Source: Hsuehochloa calcarea | Taxonomy: Eukaryota; Streptophyta; Magnoliopsida; Poales; Poaceae | Assembly (NCBI GenBank): GCA_036346395.1 | Contig: CM070604.1 | Location: 40,513,662 to 40,577,661, forward strand | Reading direction: 5' to 3' | DNA length: 64,000 bases | Shown here: piece by piece, positions 42,011 to 55,204 of the stretch | Position numbering within the stretch: position 1 is the stretch's first letter | How the letters are laid out: each line of letters starts with the position of its first letter | Notes under the pieces: generated by a model | The model's database searches: none | What the model was told of the DNA's origin: nothing | Seen by the model: the letters and a program-made list of their open reading frames with translations, nothing else | Program-made: the position numbers and the translations under genes

Positions 42011-43860
42011 AACACTTACCTTATATGTGATTTAAATTTCCATCTTATGTTCAGATGCAGCAAATGCAGGTGGTAACATGTGGTGGATGTCACCTTCTTT
42101 GCCATAAAAGAAACTAGCAAGGTAGCCCGCGCATTTACGCGGTTAGATTTAGTTATCGATTTTTTAATATCAAAGTATACAACTTAGGTGGTTTAGAAAT
42201 ATCTTTTTATCTAACATTTGGAATTATAGATTTTTTTAAAAAATATGAACATTTGAAATTATAAAAAATTGAAGCCAAAACACATATTAAAGAAATGTAA
42301 TGGGTTATGGTTCAATACCTGAGGAGGCATTGCAGCATACTATAGCGGCATAAATATTAGATATAATTTATTATTTAGGAATCTATCTATTAGGTGTTTA
42401 GTATTATCTATTAGTTATGCAAGTTGTTATTAGATTGAATTATTAGATATAAGCTTCTTTATAGATTATTTTCTTAGGGGTCAGTTGGGTCGTCCCTATG
42501 AAAGGGATATCATGTATCCATTATCAATTAAGCAAAAAAATAAACAAAGTTAGTCCCTAATCGGTCGGTTAAATATCAGAGCCTCCTTCGTCAGGAATAG
42601 TCCGAGTTTGGAGGGCGATCCCTCGCCTCCTTGGCTAATTAGGTCAGAGCCTCGCTACCTCAACAGGGAAGAGCTCTATTGGCGGTTAGATGAGAGCGAG
42701 TGCCCAACTCTCGGTCCTCGGATCCGTATCCAGCCAAAGAACACAACAAATAGATTGATAATATTTAATTGAAAAAATTAATTTGAGCCTAATACATGTA
42801 TGGCTCTTGAAATAATACTCGAATATTCCTTTCATGGAAAAATAGCTCGATCCAGATCCCCTTACATGAAAAATCTCATCATCTTCAAGCACGTTTGTTC
42901 CAAACTGTAAACTCTTCTTCTGCGTGCATAGTCAGCACAGTTTGGAATTGGAACACAGGAATCTTGTAGGATTCCTACATAAATTATACAATTTTCTATA
43001 CAGTATTCTGTAAAATTTCTGCGAAAAAAGTATACAGATTCGAACATATGCAAGTTTGAAGATCAATTCACTATCCAATTGTTTAAGTTCAATGTGCATG
43101 ATATCTTCTGTTCTTTTAATTTTACTGAATACCTCGTAACGCGGATCCGCTCACAACATATGCCATAGCTTCTGACTCGGATCCGCTTGTAACGCGGATC
43201 AGTCCTGCTTGAAGCTGGTGTGCTTTGTCGTGATTAGAAGCACAAGGAGCTCAACATGGCGTAATGTTCGCTACATGGCTTGCCAGAAATTACCGGCGGC
43301 TGATGGCTTCGTCCACGTGTACAGCGAGACAGCATCCTTGCCATCACGCGTAGCAGGATGCAGCGTGAGGGCTCTCTACTATACAGATCATGATTATATT
43401 TCTTTTGATTTCATACGTTGAATTTATCCCTCGTGTGTATCTTATATAAAGAAGTTCTAGCAATCAATTATCCTAGCCTAGTATTATTAGATGAATATTA
43501 TAGTTGTATTCGTAATAAGGTCCTAACATAAGACTTAGTATGGTTTTACTACATAAAAGAAGATAAATGGCCTCAATATCCCTATCTTAGCGGCACACAA
43601 AAAAACATAAAAAAATATAGATGCTTTTACCCTGTTTTGTGCATGATTTCGTCGTTGGTTCGAGTCTATAATTAAGTAATGTCTCCTATTCCCATCTTCC
43701 GCATACTTATGGCATGTATATAACAACTCTCTATATCACATGTAGACAGCACTAAAAACAGCTCATACAATAGGTTATGGTGATACAGTCGTCTACAGGA
43801 TTATAGATAGGGAACCACTAGGGCTCATACGCCCGATTAGAAGGTTCACATCGTACGCCA
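42011..43860. other. TE-derived and unclassified spacer
   Basis: Contains an LTR fragment related to the preceding element (about 42343-42545), short CGGATCCGC repeats near 43140-43200, and otherwise AT-rich sequence with no recognised gene. Confidence 0.4.
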
Positions 43861-43884
43861 CCAATCACAATATTTCTAAAACTA

Positions 43885-44005
43885 CTTGCAACATCTCGGT
43901 TGCAACATCCTCAGACACGGTTGCAACATCATCGGACAATGGTTGCAACAACTTCGGACAACTGTTGCAACATCTCTGGACAATGGTTGCAACATCACAA
44001 ATCAA
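43885..44005. repeat. Short GGTTGCAACATC repeat cluster
   Basis: About six copies of a 20-25 bp unit around GGTTGCAACATCwyCGGACAA lie in tandem, with looser TGCAACAT copies to about 44120. Confidence 0.8.
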
Positions 44006-44189
44006 AACAAAGCATCTGGAAAAAAAAATGCGTTGAAAAAAATTACAATATTGCCGTGAACCGTATGCAATATTTTTTTTCAATAGATGCAACATTATTT
44101 TTCTACGGATGTAACATTTCATCAAAATCCAAAAATCAATAAAAGGAGAGAGGGGAACCGAGTCATAGACCTCGACGATGACGAGTGAC

Positions 44190-44640
44190 TTGCAAACGGG
44201 GCGTTGTCGTGGAGGACGGGGACCTTATGGATAGGGTTGGAGCAGAGGAGCGGCCCTCCCTTGTCACCCAGCAGCTCCTACGGCCCAAGTCCCTCGCCGA
44301 CATCGCGCTCCTCGGCACGCTGTCATCGGCGGCGGCGCGCCCGAGGGAGTGCGTCGGAGTTGCACACGAAGAAGGAAGCAGCGTTGAAGCTGAGAACGTC
44401 GGAGACGACGACGAGGGGAGAGGCTTGGAGCTCCTTGAGCGAGCCATCGGCGATGATGACCCTAGCCGGCACCGGTTGCTCCGACGGCGATGCGGGGAGA
44501 GGCTTGGAGCTCCTTGAGCGAGCCATCGGCGGCGATGACCACGCCGGTGCCGCCGCTTTGCGCGGCTTTCTTTGCGGATCTTTGCCTCGATGGATGCAAA
44601 AAGCATCGATCCCATGGAACCTCGTATGTTTTGTGTGATG
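44190..44640 (-). pseudogene. Degenerate PADRE/DUF4228-like gene fragment with internal duplication
   Basis: On the minus strand, IIADGSLKELQASPLVVVSD followed by VLSFNAASFFVCNSDALP resembles the N-terminal part of plant PADRE (DUF4228) proteins, stress-responsive small proteins of unclear biochemical role. The expected GQIYFVLP continuation is not found. An 81-bp unit containing GAGAGGCTTGGAGCTCCTTG is duplicated in tandem (about 44419 and 44500 on the plus strand), putting ADGSLKEL in two frames. It is read as a pseudogene, possibly carried by a TE. The family call is moderate. Confidence 0.5.
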
Positions 44641-45207
44641 TCTGTGAGGGGAAATTGGAGGGAGTCTATCAGTCTAGTGCTTTGGTATTTGGAGGTGAAG
44701 AGTAATATTTGGGCGGAGGATTATGGATAAGCATACAAAGATGGAGATGGTGCAATGGAGAGAGAAATGGAAGTAGTTCGGCAATAAATGAGTTCGATTG
44801 TATGTACGTATACACAGTAGCGTTCCCTTATAGATAACACGTAATCTTTTAATGCTTTCTTTGGTTCTGATGATAGAGTCGGCTACAGGATTGTAGACAA
44901 CACATTTCTCTCCCTTCATTCTGTTTCATCAACGTCAGTTTAAATTTTACGTGACAGAGACTATAAACAGCTAATGTAAACCCATTGTACATGATTTTAA
45001 GGATCGTCGCTAATCCTTGGTTCAATCAAAGCCCGTGTGATCATCCTTGCTCAGTTGCTTCACGCTGTTCCTCGGTGAACAAAAAATTCCGACAATATAT
45101 TTTGAAGCACCCATCATTAGATGTTAGAAAATAATATCTTATACATAAGTCTAATCGACTTTATAGTGCATGTACAGTAAACATAGTTTAAAATCAGCCT
45201 AGTTATC
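44641..45207. other. Unclassified spacer
   Basis: AT-rich sequence. A stretch near 44876-44995 (GGCTACAGGATTGTAGACAA and ACTATAAACAGCT) resembles 43745-43800 in the same orientation, so the two may flank one insertion. No gene seen. Confidence 0.4.
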
Positions 45208-48077
45208 TGCCGGACCGGATTTTCTAATCCCGAATCCTCTGTGAACAATAATACTGTGCTACTCCCTGGATCAGTAGGTAGCACTCACAGACTCAATGCT
45301 GAATCATATCATACAAGGCGCGAATTAAGACATTTAAATATAACATACATCAGAGTGACATAGACCACGTCGGGTCAAGTTTTACATAAGGGCCACCAGG
45401 CCAAATTGATTACAATACGCAAAAGCATAAAACTGCAGCGGAAACAAAAAGGGAGGATGAGGCTCATCTCTCCACAGGCAAGCGACTGGGGTGATCGACG
45501 TACGACCGATATTATCCAAGGATTGGGTAATATAGGTTGTACGCAAGTACCAAAGAGTCCACGAGATTGGGGCGAGACCTACACTACAGAATCTACACTA
45601 CTCTTCAGGGTTCCCGTGACCATCGACCTCAGGCTCCTCGTAGTATGCGTAGTCTCCTTGAACCACATCATCTGGAGGGTTTGGGGGAGGAGCGAGAGTG
45701 AGCACAACTACCGTGCTCGCGAGCCAACACACACTATGCAATAGTATACATGCAAGGCTTAACAAGGATGGCTCAGGTTCTTTTATTTGCTAAAGCATCA
45801 TTTTCAATTATCATAATTACAAAGTCCTATGACTTAGCATTTTAAACAAATTGCATTTTTATTACAGAGAGTAAGTGCAATATTAAATAACAGCGAAGGT
45901 TATCTCCACCTTATGCTTAATTTTGATAACGGTTACGTCCACCGATTATCAGCACTGGGTAAGGCTACCCAGGAAAAATCCAAAACAAGGGCTAGATGAG
46001 CCCAACACAATTCCATTCCACCCATAAAGATTTTTTGAAATAGAACTAACTCATGTTAAGTTCCCATGTCTGCCTTTGACCGTAGGCGCGGCTGTTTAAA
46101 CAATTTAGACTCTGCAAAGGTTGTACACTGTACCCACAAGAGATAATCATACTCGTTACCCCACATGATTCCTTAGTCATGTAGTTGAGCGATCGTCACA
46201 GTAACGTTTCAAACTACCTTGCCCCTTCCGTCATCTCACCCCTATGGTCAATTCCATAAGTTGTGCGGGATGCTTACCACAACGACTAGCGCAGCTGATA
46301 ACTTCACCGTTTTCGGTGTCCCATTCAAGCTAGCATACGTCCTGCCGCTTGCACACTTCTAAACACCAGTTGTGGGATTATATTCAGGGTTCAATAATTT
46401 TACTAAGCCAAGTTGCACTTTGCAGACTTGCGGTTGTACTTGTTTTACACAGGAGGTCATGACAAGATTAAGTCCTTAATTCATCTGGACGATTCATACC
46501 ACATACCAACCATTCTCGTGCTACGTCCGCACCCACCACTCTCTCCATCCGTCCAGATGTGGTACTAGCAAGTTGTTTAGGATTTTGGGAAGGAAAACCA
46601 ATTAACGCAACACACCAGTCATCTACATCCAATGACCGCCCAAAACCATTTGTCATGTTTAAAGGATGACGATCGGGACATTTATTGTCCCGGTACTTAA
46701 GCAAGACTAGCATGTCGCTTAAGTACAACCTAGGCTAGTATTTATCATATATTTACTAGGGTGACAAAGAATACTGGATTCAATTTATCAAAGGATGGCT
46801 TAATAAATAATTAATCATCAAATGAGTATTTAACTACCTTAAGCTTTAACATATCATTGATTACAAAATTAAAGAATGCAACTTTGATATTTTAAATAAA
46901 CATAGCTTACATAAAATGTAGGCTCAGAATGATCAAAGTATTGACTCGCCTTAGTTAAAGGCAGAGGGGTCCTGGTATTCTTGAGCTTGGTCGAATTTGA
47001 GGTCTCCCGCGTCGTCGAATCCTAATCGGTCGAAAGTACCAGAAAAAGACACCACAGCAGAGAGAGTAAATAAATATCAAACTCATAAATAATGAATCTC
47101 CAAAATGAACAAGGCCAGTACCATTAGCAAGATCTTGATTTTAGAAAATTTTAGAAATTAGTTTCACAATTTTTGGAATTATACAGAAAAAGATATGAAT
47201 TTTGGAAGCTTTTAAACGATTTTTCAATTAAACAAAAAATCGGAAAATCCGGAAAAAAAAACTCCCCGCCGACACGTGGCCTCCGGTCCACAGCACAGTG
47301 CGTGGACCGGGTCCACGCACGGGCGCGCGGACCGCGTCGCATTAGCAAGTGGGCCCAGCTTGCCACCAAGCGTGGCAGCTGCGTGGGGGCCCACTCGCCA
47401 ACGTCGCTGCTGGGATAAGGTCGGGCGACGCGTTCTCCCGAGCAGCGTCGCCTCGTCTTCTCCTTTGCGCGAGAAGGCGAGGGGGCGCGAGAAAAAGAGA
47501 GGAGAAAGAGAGGAGCGGGGGGAGCGCACGACAGCGGCGGCGCGCGGAGAGAGAGGGAGAGGAGATGGCGGCTGAGCGGGCCGAGCTGGAGGCGGAGCGG
47601 GGAACACGCCGGGGACGGAGACGAAGGAGGAGGCCGGGGCGACGGCAGCTCGGGCGCGGGAGCGGCTCGGCAACGACGACGAGCGGAGGTGGAGAAGGGG
47701 AAAAAGAGGAGGAGGCCGGGGGCTCGGCTTAAATAGCCGAGGTGAGGAGGGGCAAAGCCGGGCGCGGCGGGGCGGGAGGAGGAGGGGGTCCGGCGGCGAA
47801 AGCGCGTCTGTGCGCGGAAGGAGGAGGAGGGTAGGTAGGTCGGCGGCGCGCGATGACAGTCGGCGTGTGGCGTGGGGTGGCAACCGAGGCGAGCGGCTGC
47901 AGCAGGAGGCGACGCCGAGCGGGAGCGGCGGAGGCGCCGGGCGCGGCGGGGAAATGGGCCGGGCCAAACGAGGTTAGGGTTTAATTTTTGAAAAGTTGAA
48001 TCAAATGCAAAAACTTGATTTTGAATTTGAAATCCAAATTTTAATTTTTGAATCCTAATGCAAAACAGGACGTTACA
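45208..48077 (-). mobile_element. Solo LTR of a Ty3/gypsy-type element, about 2.87 kb
   Basis: Flanked by TTATC at 45203-45207 and TTATC at 48078-48082. Read on the minus strand it starts TGTAACGTCCTG and ends CCGGTCCGGCA, so it has TG...CA ends. The AT-rich start with repeated AAATTCAAAAT, the GC-rich middle (47250-47960) and a CTATTTAAGCC TATA region near 47725-47740 fit large grass gypsy LTRs. No internal coding region is present. Confidence 0.8.
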
Positions 48078-48082
48078 TTATC

Positions 48083-49418
48083 GAATCGAGGCTACTGCCG
48101 GTGGACGGTTCGATCACCAATTCTTTTGATATTGGTATTTTTAACGGATCACACTATTTTTATCCCCTATAAATACTACTTTTTTTCCGTGGATGTTCAA
48201 GAAGAGAAGGCAAATCATAGATCGAAACGACACAAGTCTAATTAATCAAGAGGCAATCCATACTCCTTGAACCCTGCCGAGATGGATTAGTTCTAATGCT
48301 GAACAGTTTTGGTTTAATCACCCTATGCATCTTGATGACTTGATCTTGGCCACGGATGGGTGGGTCTCTCTGGACGTAGTCATGGCATTAGGATGAGGCC
48401 ACTTACACGCGGTGGAGCTTAATTAGGGTGTCAGGTGGGGGCTGTTGCCGCAATTGCCCTTTGAGCTGGCCGTCGCAGCACTCATCGTGGATTCGGGCCC
48501 GCGAGTAAGAAAGATGGCGCAGCGACGGAGGTCTGATGCGGACCGGAGCTCGACTTCGCAGCAGCTGTACCGTCTCTGCAGTAGGAATCTCGTCATATTT
48601 TTTCTTCTTACCTTCAAGTAGATGCGAGACACGAACGCTCTGTCTTATGAAGAATGCGTTGTATGCATCGGAACGTGGTATCCCGTTTTTCTCTTTTCTT
48701 TGTTTGTTATTAAAGGTTGGAATTTTGTACTTTTGGAGTAGTTCTTTATGCAAAGATAAGAGTTGTTATCATAGTTGAATAATACTATTAGCCTCTACTA
48801 ATCTGTATCGTTATAATTTAAATTCACCGTAAAGAAAGTACGGATCTTGAACAAGGTTTCAAGTGTAGATTGAACCAGAAGCGAGGCTGCCGGTGCTACA
48901 CTTTTTGTCAGTTGATGACAGCTATGTATGCTGACTTTCTCTTGCCAATTGTTTCTGCTGCTACTGGGAAGTCACGAGCTATACTACTAGTATATCAATA
49001 ACACAAGTCAGCAGAAACCAAATCGGTATGGAAAGGAGGACCGTGTCATGTCGCATTTTTGGCGATTTTTTGCTGTAGTCGGTGATAAAGCAATTTCGTT
49101 TTCAACGTCTCAGGTAAATAGTAATGTCGGTAATTTTTCAATGTTGGTAATTTTGATCAACATTGCTGTTCATCCCTTACAACAGTTGAGTGCATCGCAC
49201 TGTAGATTTTGCAGACTTCCTTACCTGCATTGCGTAGTTGATGAATACATTTTCTGACACGGCGTTAAGCCGGTGACGACGTATTCAACTACTGACTTAA
49301 GGCAGAGTTAATGTAGTACTAGTAAACTTGTCTGGGTTACCTGTCGTGCAAGGAGGTGACAAATTGACAATCGGAGGCGACCTTCCTTGAAACCGGAACG
49401 AGGCCGGTCAGCTGTAAC
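48083..49418. other. Unclassified spacer
   Basis: No recognised gene, RNA or TE end in this stretch. Confidence 0.4.
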
Positions 49419-49660
49419 CAGGGGTGGACATCGATTCGTTTTACTAAGTTTTTTAAAAAATTAATACAGTTTAATTTAATATTATTTTATTTATAGTTTG
49501 AAAGTATTTTTAGAACCGGACTAACGAGTCGAGTCAGATCAAAATTCAATTTCATTCGAAATCAAGTTATTTCAATATTTAACCGATTAACGAGTGTAAT
49601 TAAAGTAATTTTAAACAGAGCTAACAAATCCTACTAACTAGTATTTTTTTTCCACTCCTA
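49419..49660. mobile_element. hAT-type MITE, 242 bp
   Basis: Starts CAGGGGTGGACAT and its other end, in complement, starts TAGGAGTGGAAAA. Flanks are GCTGTAAC (49411-49418) and ACTGTAAC (49661-49668), 7 of 8 identical. The interior is AT-rich and non-coding. Confidence 0.75.
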
Positions 49661-50595
49661 ACTGTAACAACTAACAACGACAGTCTCATCCTCCGGGATA
49701 AATTTCCCTGTGCTGAGCTCCTTGATTGCTACAGTTTAGTTTAGTATTTTGTAGGAAGGACTTGATTGCTACAGTTACTCGTGTTTTCTCCGAATAAAAT
49801 GCTTCAGGGTACAGTATGATTTTGACCCAGGCTTGAATAACTGTTACTGACAGCAACCTACTCGCGCGGTCGATCGCTGCGGAGTCAAGCTGCCCAGCCG
49901 TGCAGCACTCGGAACGCTGAAATTCATGGCACATCACGCTGAAATTCATGGCACATCACAATCTTCTCTGAAGCGGTCGCAGGCTTGCGTTGTGCTGCCA
50001 GCATGTCGCCATTAACTGGTTAACAGCAGGTCAAATCTCACGCACTACATCTCGAGAGAAGGAATCTCGCGCACAAAATTTCTTACATAATCTACCGGCT
50101 GCTAGCTTGTGTGTTATCCTGCTACGTTAAGATGTAGGTACAGCAAAAATCCAGAGGTCAATAGGTGGTAAGTCGATCATAAACGTTGTCAGGTACAGTG
50201 CCGCTCTTTAGTACTCCGGCAAGTTTCAAATTTTGCTCGAGCAAGCTAGCTAGGCTGGCGAGTAGCTTATTACACGTAAGATGCTGGGAAAAAGATGGGC
50301 ATGGTAACAAACTTTTGAGTACTTTATTGGAAATTAGCTAGGGTTTTGACTTTGGATATAAACACCCGAACGTGAAAATTCTGACCAAAGCTAGGACGAG
50401 CGTGCTTGCTTGAGTACTATCAGGCAAGAATTCCAGGATTTGGACCATGTGACAAGTACATACCCAGGACAAAAGTACACGTAATCCATGAGAAAACAAA
50501 ACTTCTGACCAATTAACAACATTTCATGGAATTTTCAGGTCAAACTAGACACCAAAACTGCCGATTTTTTTTTAAAAAATAATATGTGTAGGGGC
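49661..50595. other. Spacer with a short direct duplication
   Basis: A 22-bp string GCTGAAATTCATGGCACATC occurs twice in tandem at about 49916-49958. No gene recognised. Confidence 0.4.
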
Positions 50596-53500
50596 CTGGG
50601 TTAGAAAACCCGGCCGATAATCGGTATACAGGTTCGGACCGGTAGAAAAAAAACTGGCCGATTTTTTTTGATTCTTTGGATTCCTTTTCTCCCTTGCATG
50701 TGCAGCAGGCCCCCCACCATCCCTTTATTCCCTTGGCTGCTCCCCACTTCAATTTGCCTGCTTTCTTCCTCCCTGATTGCATCCCTCTCTCCCTCCATTA
50801 ATCCATTTGCACAACCAGGGCAGCAAGCCTCCCTCTTCCCTCCCTCTCTCCCTCCATTAACTTGGTCCACAACTGAGCAAAGACACACCCAAGAGCAAAG
50901 CACAAGCAAGCACAAGCACAAGCACAAGCAAGCAGGAGCAACAACACAAGCACAAGCAGTAGGTTTGAAACTTTTTTCTTCTATTTGTGGAGTTTTTGAG
51001 TTCATTGTTTGTAGGGATGAAGGAGAGATCGTAGTGTAGGAAACCATCTTGAATGCATTTGTGGAGGGTTGCATATTTGGACCAAGGGTGAAATACTAGA
51101 GTAATTATAGTCCAATACAATGAACCAAGGGTACATAATCATTTGTTGCAACAGGTTCTTTGTAAAGTATGGATAAAATGTACTCCAAAAACAGAATAGC
51201 AAACCATAACCTAGCTGATTTCTACTTAGTATGCAGCTGATAATAAATCTAAAATTATTTAACATGCAAATGAGTGTAAGTAAACCACCACAGCTAGACT
51301 AGGAGGTGAGGACATGACACAAGATGCACTAACAATTTTCATCCTGTATGGATTATTGTACGTGATGGCTTCTAAATCCATCAATGTTTGGGACCATGGA
51401 GAGAGACTAGGAGGTGCTGGTTGGAAGTGCAGATATTGTAATCTAACAAAATCAGGCGGAGGTGTCACCCGCCTAAAACAACATCTTGCCGGGAGACACG
51501 GAGATGTTATTGCTTGCAATGGGGTTCTGGCGGAAGTCCGAAGGCTCATGCTGATAAGTCTTGAAGAAGCGAAGACAAGAAAGAAATCTCTTAAAGATGA
51601 ACGACTACGAATGGAGGAAGCCGCAAGAGAGCCTTCGATGATAATGAGGAAATGCCTTCGATGATAACGAGGAAATGCAAATGGAATGGGCTCGTCGGGA
51701 GTCGTTAGAGTTACATCAGATGCAACAAAGGGCTAGAGCCAGGGGTGCGACGTTTGAACATGGTGGTGGTAGTGGAAGTGGTACGAGAAGTGGAAGTGGA
51801 AGGGGAAGTGGAAGTGGCAGAGGTAGTGGTACAGGAAGCAATGCTTTTTCGAGGAGGCTTGGCAGGTCACAGTCCATGAGAGTTGATCCTGATATTTTGC
51901 GCAGTCGGGCACCCGTCCAACCCCACATTGATACAACACTTCGCAGAGAAGCAAAGTCAAAACTAGGAAAAATTTGGTCTAAGTGGTTCCATAGTAATGA
52001 CATTGCTGGAGTTAAGACAGAGTATCCTTATTTTTGTGCAGCCATCAAAGAGACACAAGAACTTGGCCAAGGGGTTCCGTCACCAAGAGGGCAAAGGAGT
52101 ACGTAGCACAGTTCAAAGAAGACTGGGATATATATGGAGTCTCTATGATGTGTGATTCCTGGACTGGGCCTACACAAATGAGTATCATTAACTTCATGTT
52201 GTACTGCAATGAAAGAATATTTTTCCATAAGTCAGTGAATGCAACTGGTGACATACAAAATACTAATTTTTTTGTATAGTGAGATTCGTAGAGTTGTGGA
52301 AGAAGTTAGGGTTAAATATGTCATGCAGATTGTGACTGACAATGGTGTGAACTATAAGAAAGCATGCCAACTGGTAATTGAAGAGTATCCAACTTTAGTC
52401 TGGTAGCCATGTGTAGCGCACACCGTCAACCTCATGTTGAAGGATATTGGTCAGCTCGAGGAGGTTGATGCAGTTGCCAAGGCGGCTAAGAGGATTTGTC
52501 GGTTCCTATACAACCACAGTCGCCTCCATAATGAAATGCGCCAACAAATTGGAGGGGAGATAGGTCGTTGAAACGCCACAAGGTTTGGAACCACGTTCAT
52601 TTTCTTGAAAAGTTTTTGGATAGAAAAGCAAAGTTTACGAAGTGGATGGTGTCAGATATATGGGGCTCCAACCATTTGAGCACGACCGAGGAAGGAGAAT
52701 ACATGTATTCCTGCCTCACAAGTAGACAATGGTGGCCGGGTATGAATTGGGTCATAAAATTGGTAGAACCAATTTACCGACTACTTAGATATGTCGACCA
52801 ACAGAAACCCGTAACAGTGGCAGGAATGGTTGGAAAAACGTACAAACTCAATTTCGAACTTCAAGACGTACTAAAAGAAGATGATGTCACTTATGGTCGT
52901 GTCATAATGATTGTTAATAGAAGAATTGCAATGATGAAGGACCTCACGTACATAGTTCCAGGCAAGTTCATAGTTTCCTAAATCCAAATAAATATCACAT
53001 ATTTGTTGTATTTTTTCTAACATTCTAAGTGTGTTTGTTTGTACAGCATCGTTGCTAAACCCGCAGAGTCGCTTCTATAATGTGGGGAAGAATCCAGCCC
53101 TCGTCGCTTCCCTGACAATGGCGATTCAAAGAATAGCCGATACACCCGACGACGTAGTGCAGGCTCTAGGCGAGCTAGAACAATACCGTAATCGACGAGG
53201 TTTATTTGCTTCAAATGAGGCTCACATCAGTGCCAATCGTCATTCTGCAGGTAGGTTGTTACGAACTTACATATACATGAAAAATGACCAATCACTATTA
53301 GTTTAACACAAATTTTGTGTTACTTGTAGCTACATGGTGGATGATGTTTGGAGCGCAGACACCGACATTAACAAAATATGCCTTGCGGATTGTCTCGCAA
53401 TGTGTTTCGTCCAGTGGATGTGAACGAAATTGAAGCACATTTGCATTGGTACATACACAATTGAGGAACCGTCTTGGGTACAAGAAACTACATAAACTCG

Positions 53501-55196
53501 TGCATGTCCACTACAATCTAAGGCTATGATTGCAAGAGCATGAGACTAGAAATGAAGATAGGGATGTAGATCCTTTTGGCGATCTAATCAATGCCACTCT
53601 GTACGACAGAGAGAACCCAATCCATGAGTAGCTTGATAGCTCCATGATACAATCAGAGCCCCTACTCGACGAGGAAGGTGAGCCCCCCATGCCATCTACA
53701 GTTGTAGTTGATGCCATCCCTCAAAAGGAATTGAATAAAGTACTAGATGATGAACCATTGAAGCAATGGACAGAGAAAAATATTGGCAAGAGTCATCTTA
53801 GAAAAAGGAAATATTGTAGCCAACCAACTAAAAAATTGGTTGAAGACTTTGCCTCACTTACACAAACAAGGAAACAAGTGCCTGACAAGAAGAAGAAAAA
53901 GACCATTGAGGAGGATATTGTGGGAAGCGACGACGAAACAAAAAGTCCGCCATCTGATGAAGTCCAGTACCAAGAGTCTGGTGATAGTAGCTCTCCGTGG
54001 TCCGATGATGGTGTTGATGGTGGGACAGCTCATGATGCAGGACAAGACCAACCATTGGAATTCACATGCGAGCAAAACTTCACGCATACTACTCAGGATG
54101 AAGACCATGGTTGACATGCTTCAAAACTATTTGGTAAGACCTACACGAGGGGTAAGGGTCGCCGAAAAGATCAATATCAGTCACATGACTCTTCTTCCTA
54201 TGAATCCCATGCTAGCTCTAGATCCACTCGGACTTATGGACGTCGAGATGCCAATCTATTGCCTTCTGGAGATGACTCTCATTTGTCCGACATCTATTCC
54301 ATTACGATCTTGTGTCCTTCAATACCGACACGGCCATATCTACAACCAAAGCATTGCAAAAGGTAAAACAAAATATTGTGAAGGCCGATAGGGTGGATGG
54401 GGATGCGATCCTAGTTTCCATTACGGTCTTGTGTCCTTCAATACCAATGCCGTAATGGTGTACACCCCATGGCCGCACCATGGGTCGAACCCGAATATTA
54501 CCAATAACTTTACAATCATTGGCTACAATATGCCCACGAAACACACACTTGGGATCAATACAAGGCTCACCTAACATAATTTGAAGGACTTATACTCTAT
54601 GATAACAACGACTACATTGCACAACCTTCCATGGAGAGGAACACGAAGGACATTACATCTTGGTCCTCGTCAAGGTACTTTGAAGATAGTTTCTCGACAA
54701 TGTATTGGTATGAATTACTTCTCATTATTGTTTTTCGTATGCTAGTCAAGCTATCATTCATTATCATTAACTTATGTTTTTTTATTATGTTACATGCTTT
54801 ACAACACTTGGACGAGATGAGAGGATCGCCCAAATCTAAAGATGAATTACTTCTCATTATTGTTTTTCGTGCTAGTCAAGCTATCGCTCATTATCATTAA
54901 CTTATGTTTTGTAACCAAGAAGGACTTTTGATGTACAACTTGAAACACTTTCTCATTAATATTTGCATTATTCCAAATTAAAATATGATAATTACCATTT
55001 TCACCATTTTTCAGTTTTTCCCAATTTTTTGCCGGTTTTACCGGTTACCGGTCGGTAACCGGTTCGGCAAAAAGACGGATTCAAAATTTGAAATTTGAAT
55101 TCGCATCGGTTTTTTTTTGAAATTTCTAGTAACCGGTCGGTTACCGGTACCGGCCGATGGCCGGGAAACTCCCCAGATCCGAGATTTTGATCCTTG
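50596..55196 (+). mobile_element. hAT transposon with transposase coding remnants, 4601 bp
   Basis: A perfect 8-bp duplication GTAGGGGC lies at 50588-50595 and 55197-55204. The ends pair as imperfect inverted repeats (CTGGGTTAGAAAACCCGG against CAAGGATCAAAATCTCGG, 11 of 18). Subterminal regions are rich in CCGGTTACCGG. The transposase parts lie in order on the plus strand but are interrupted. Confidence 0.85.
51365..54114 (+). pseudogene. hAT transposase (BED zinc finger, DUF659, hAT dimerisation), broken
   Basis: From 51365 a BED finger is readable: WKCRYCNLTKSGGG, then LKQHLAGRH (C2-H2). A Gly/Ser/Arg-rich linker follows at about 51765-51840. The DUF659 region is at 52085-52265 (VAQFKEDWDIYGVSMMCDSW). 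The RNase H-like core at about 52320-52450 has VTDNGVNYKKACQLV and PCVAHTVNLMLKDIG with a TAG in between. C-terminal parts are TASLLNPQSRFYN (53045) and SSSGCERN before a LVHVHYNLRL segment (about 53410-53525), the hAT dimerisation region. An acidic/basic tail runs 53644-54114. Frame changes near 51660, 52060 and 52560 and several stops mean no full protein, although domain order is complete. Confidence 0.85.
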
Positions 55197-55204
55197 GTAG
55201 GGGC

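Noticed and set aside
43885..44005. CRISPR-like GGTTGCAACATC repeats
   Set aside because: Units are tandem and diverged with no unique spacers; eukaryotic context.
47224..47967. Long Pro/Ser/Arg-rich open frame on the minus strand
   Set aside because: Falls in the GC-rich middle of a solo LTR with clear TTATC duplications; composition artefact.
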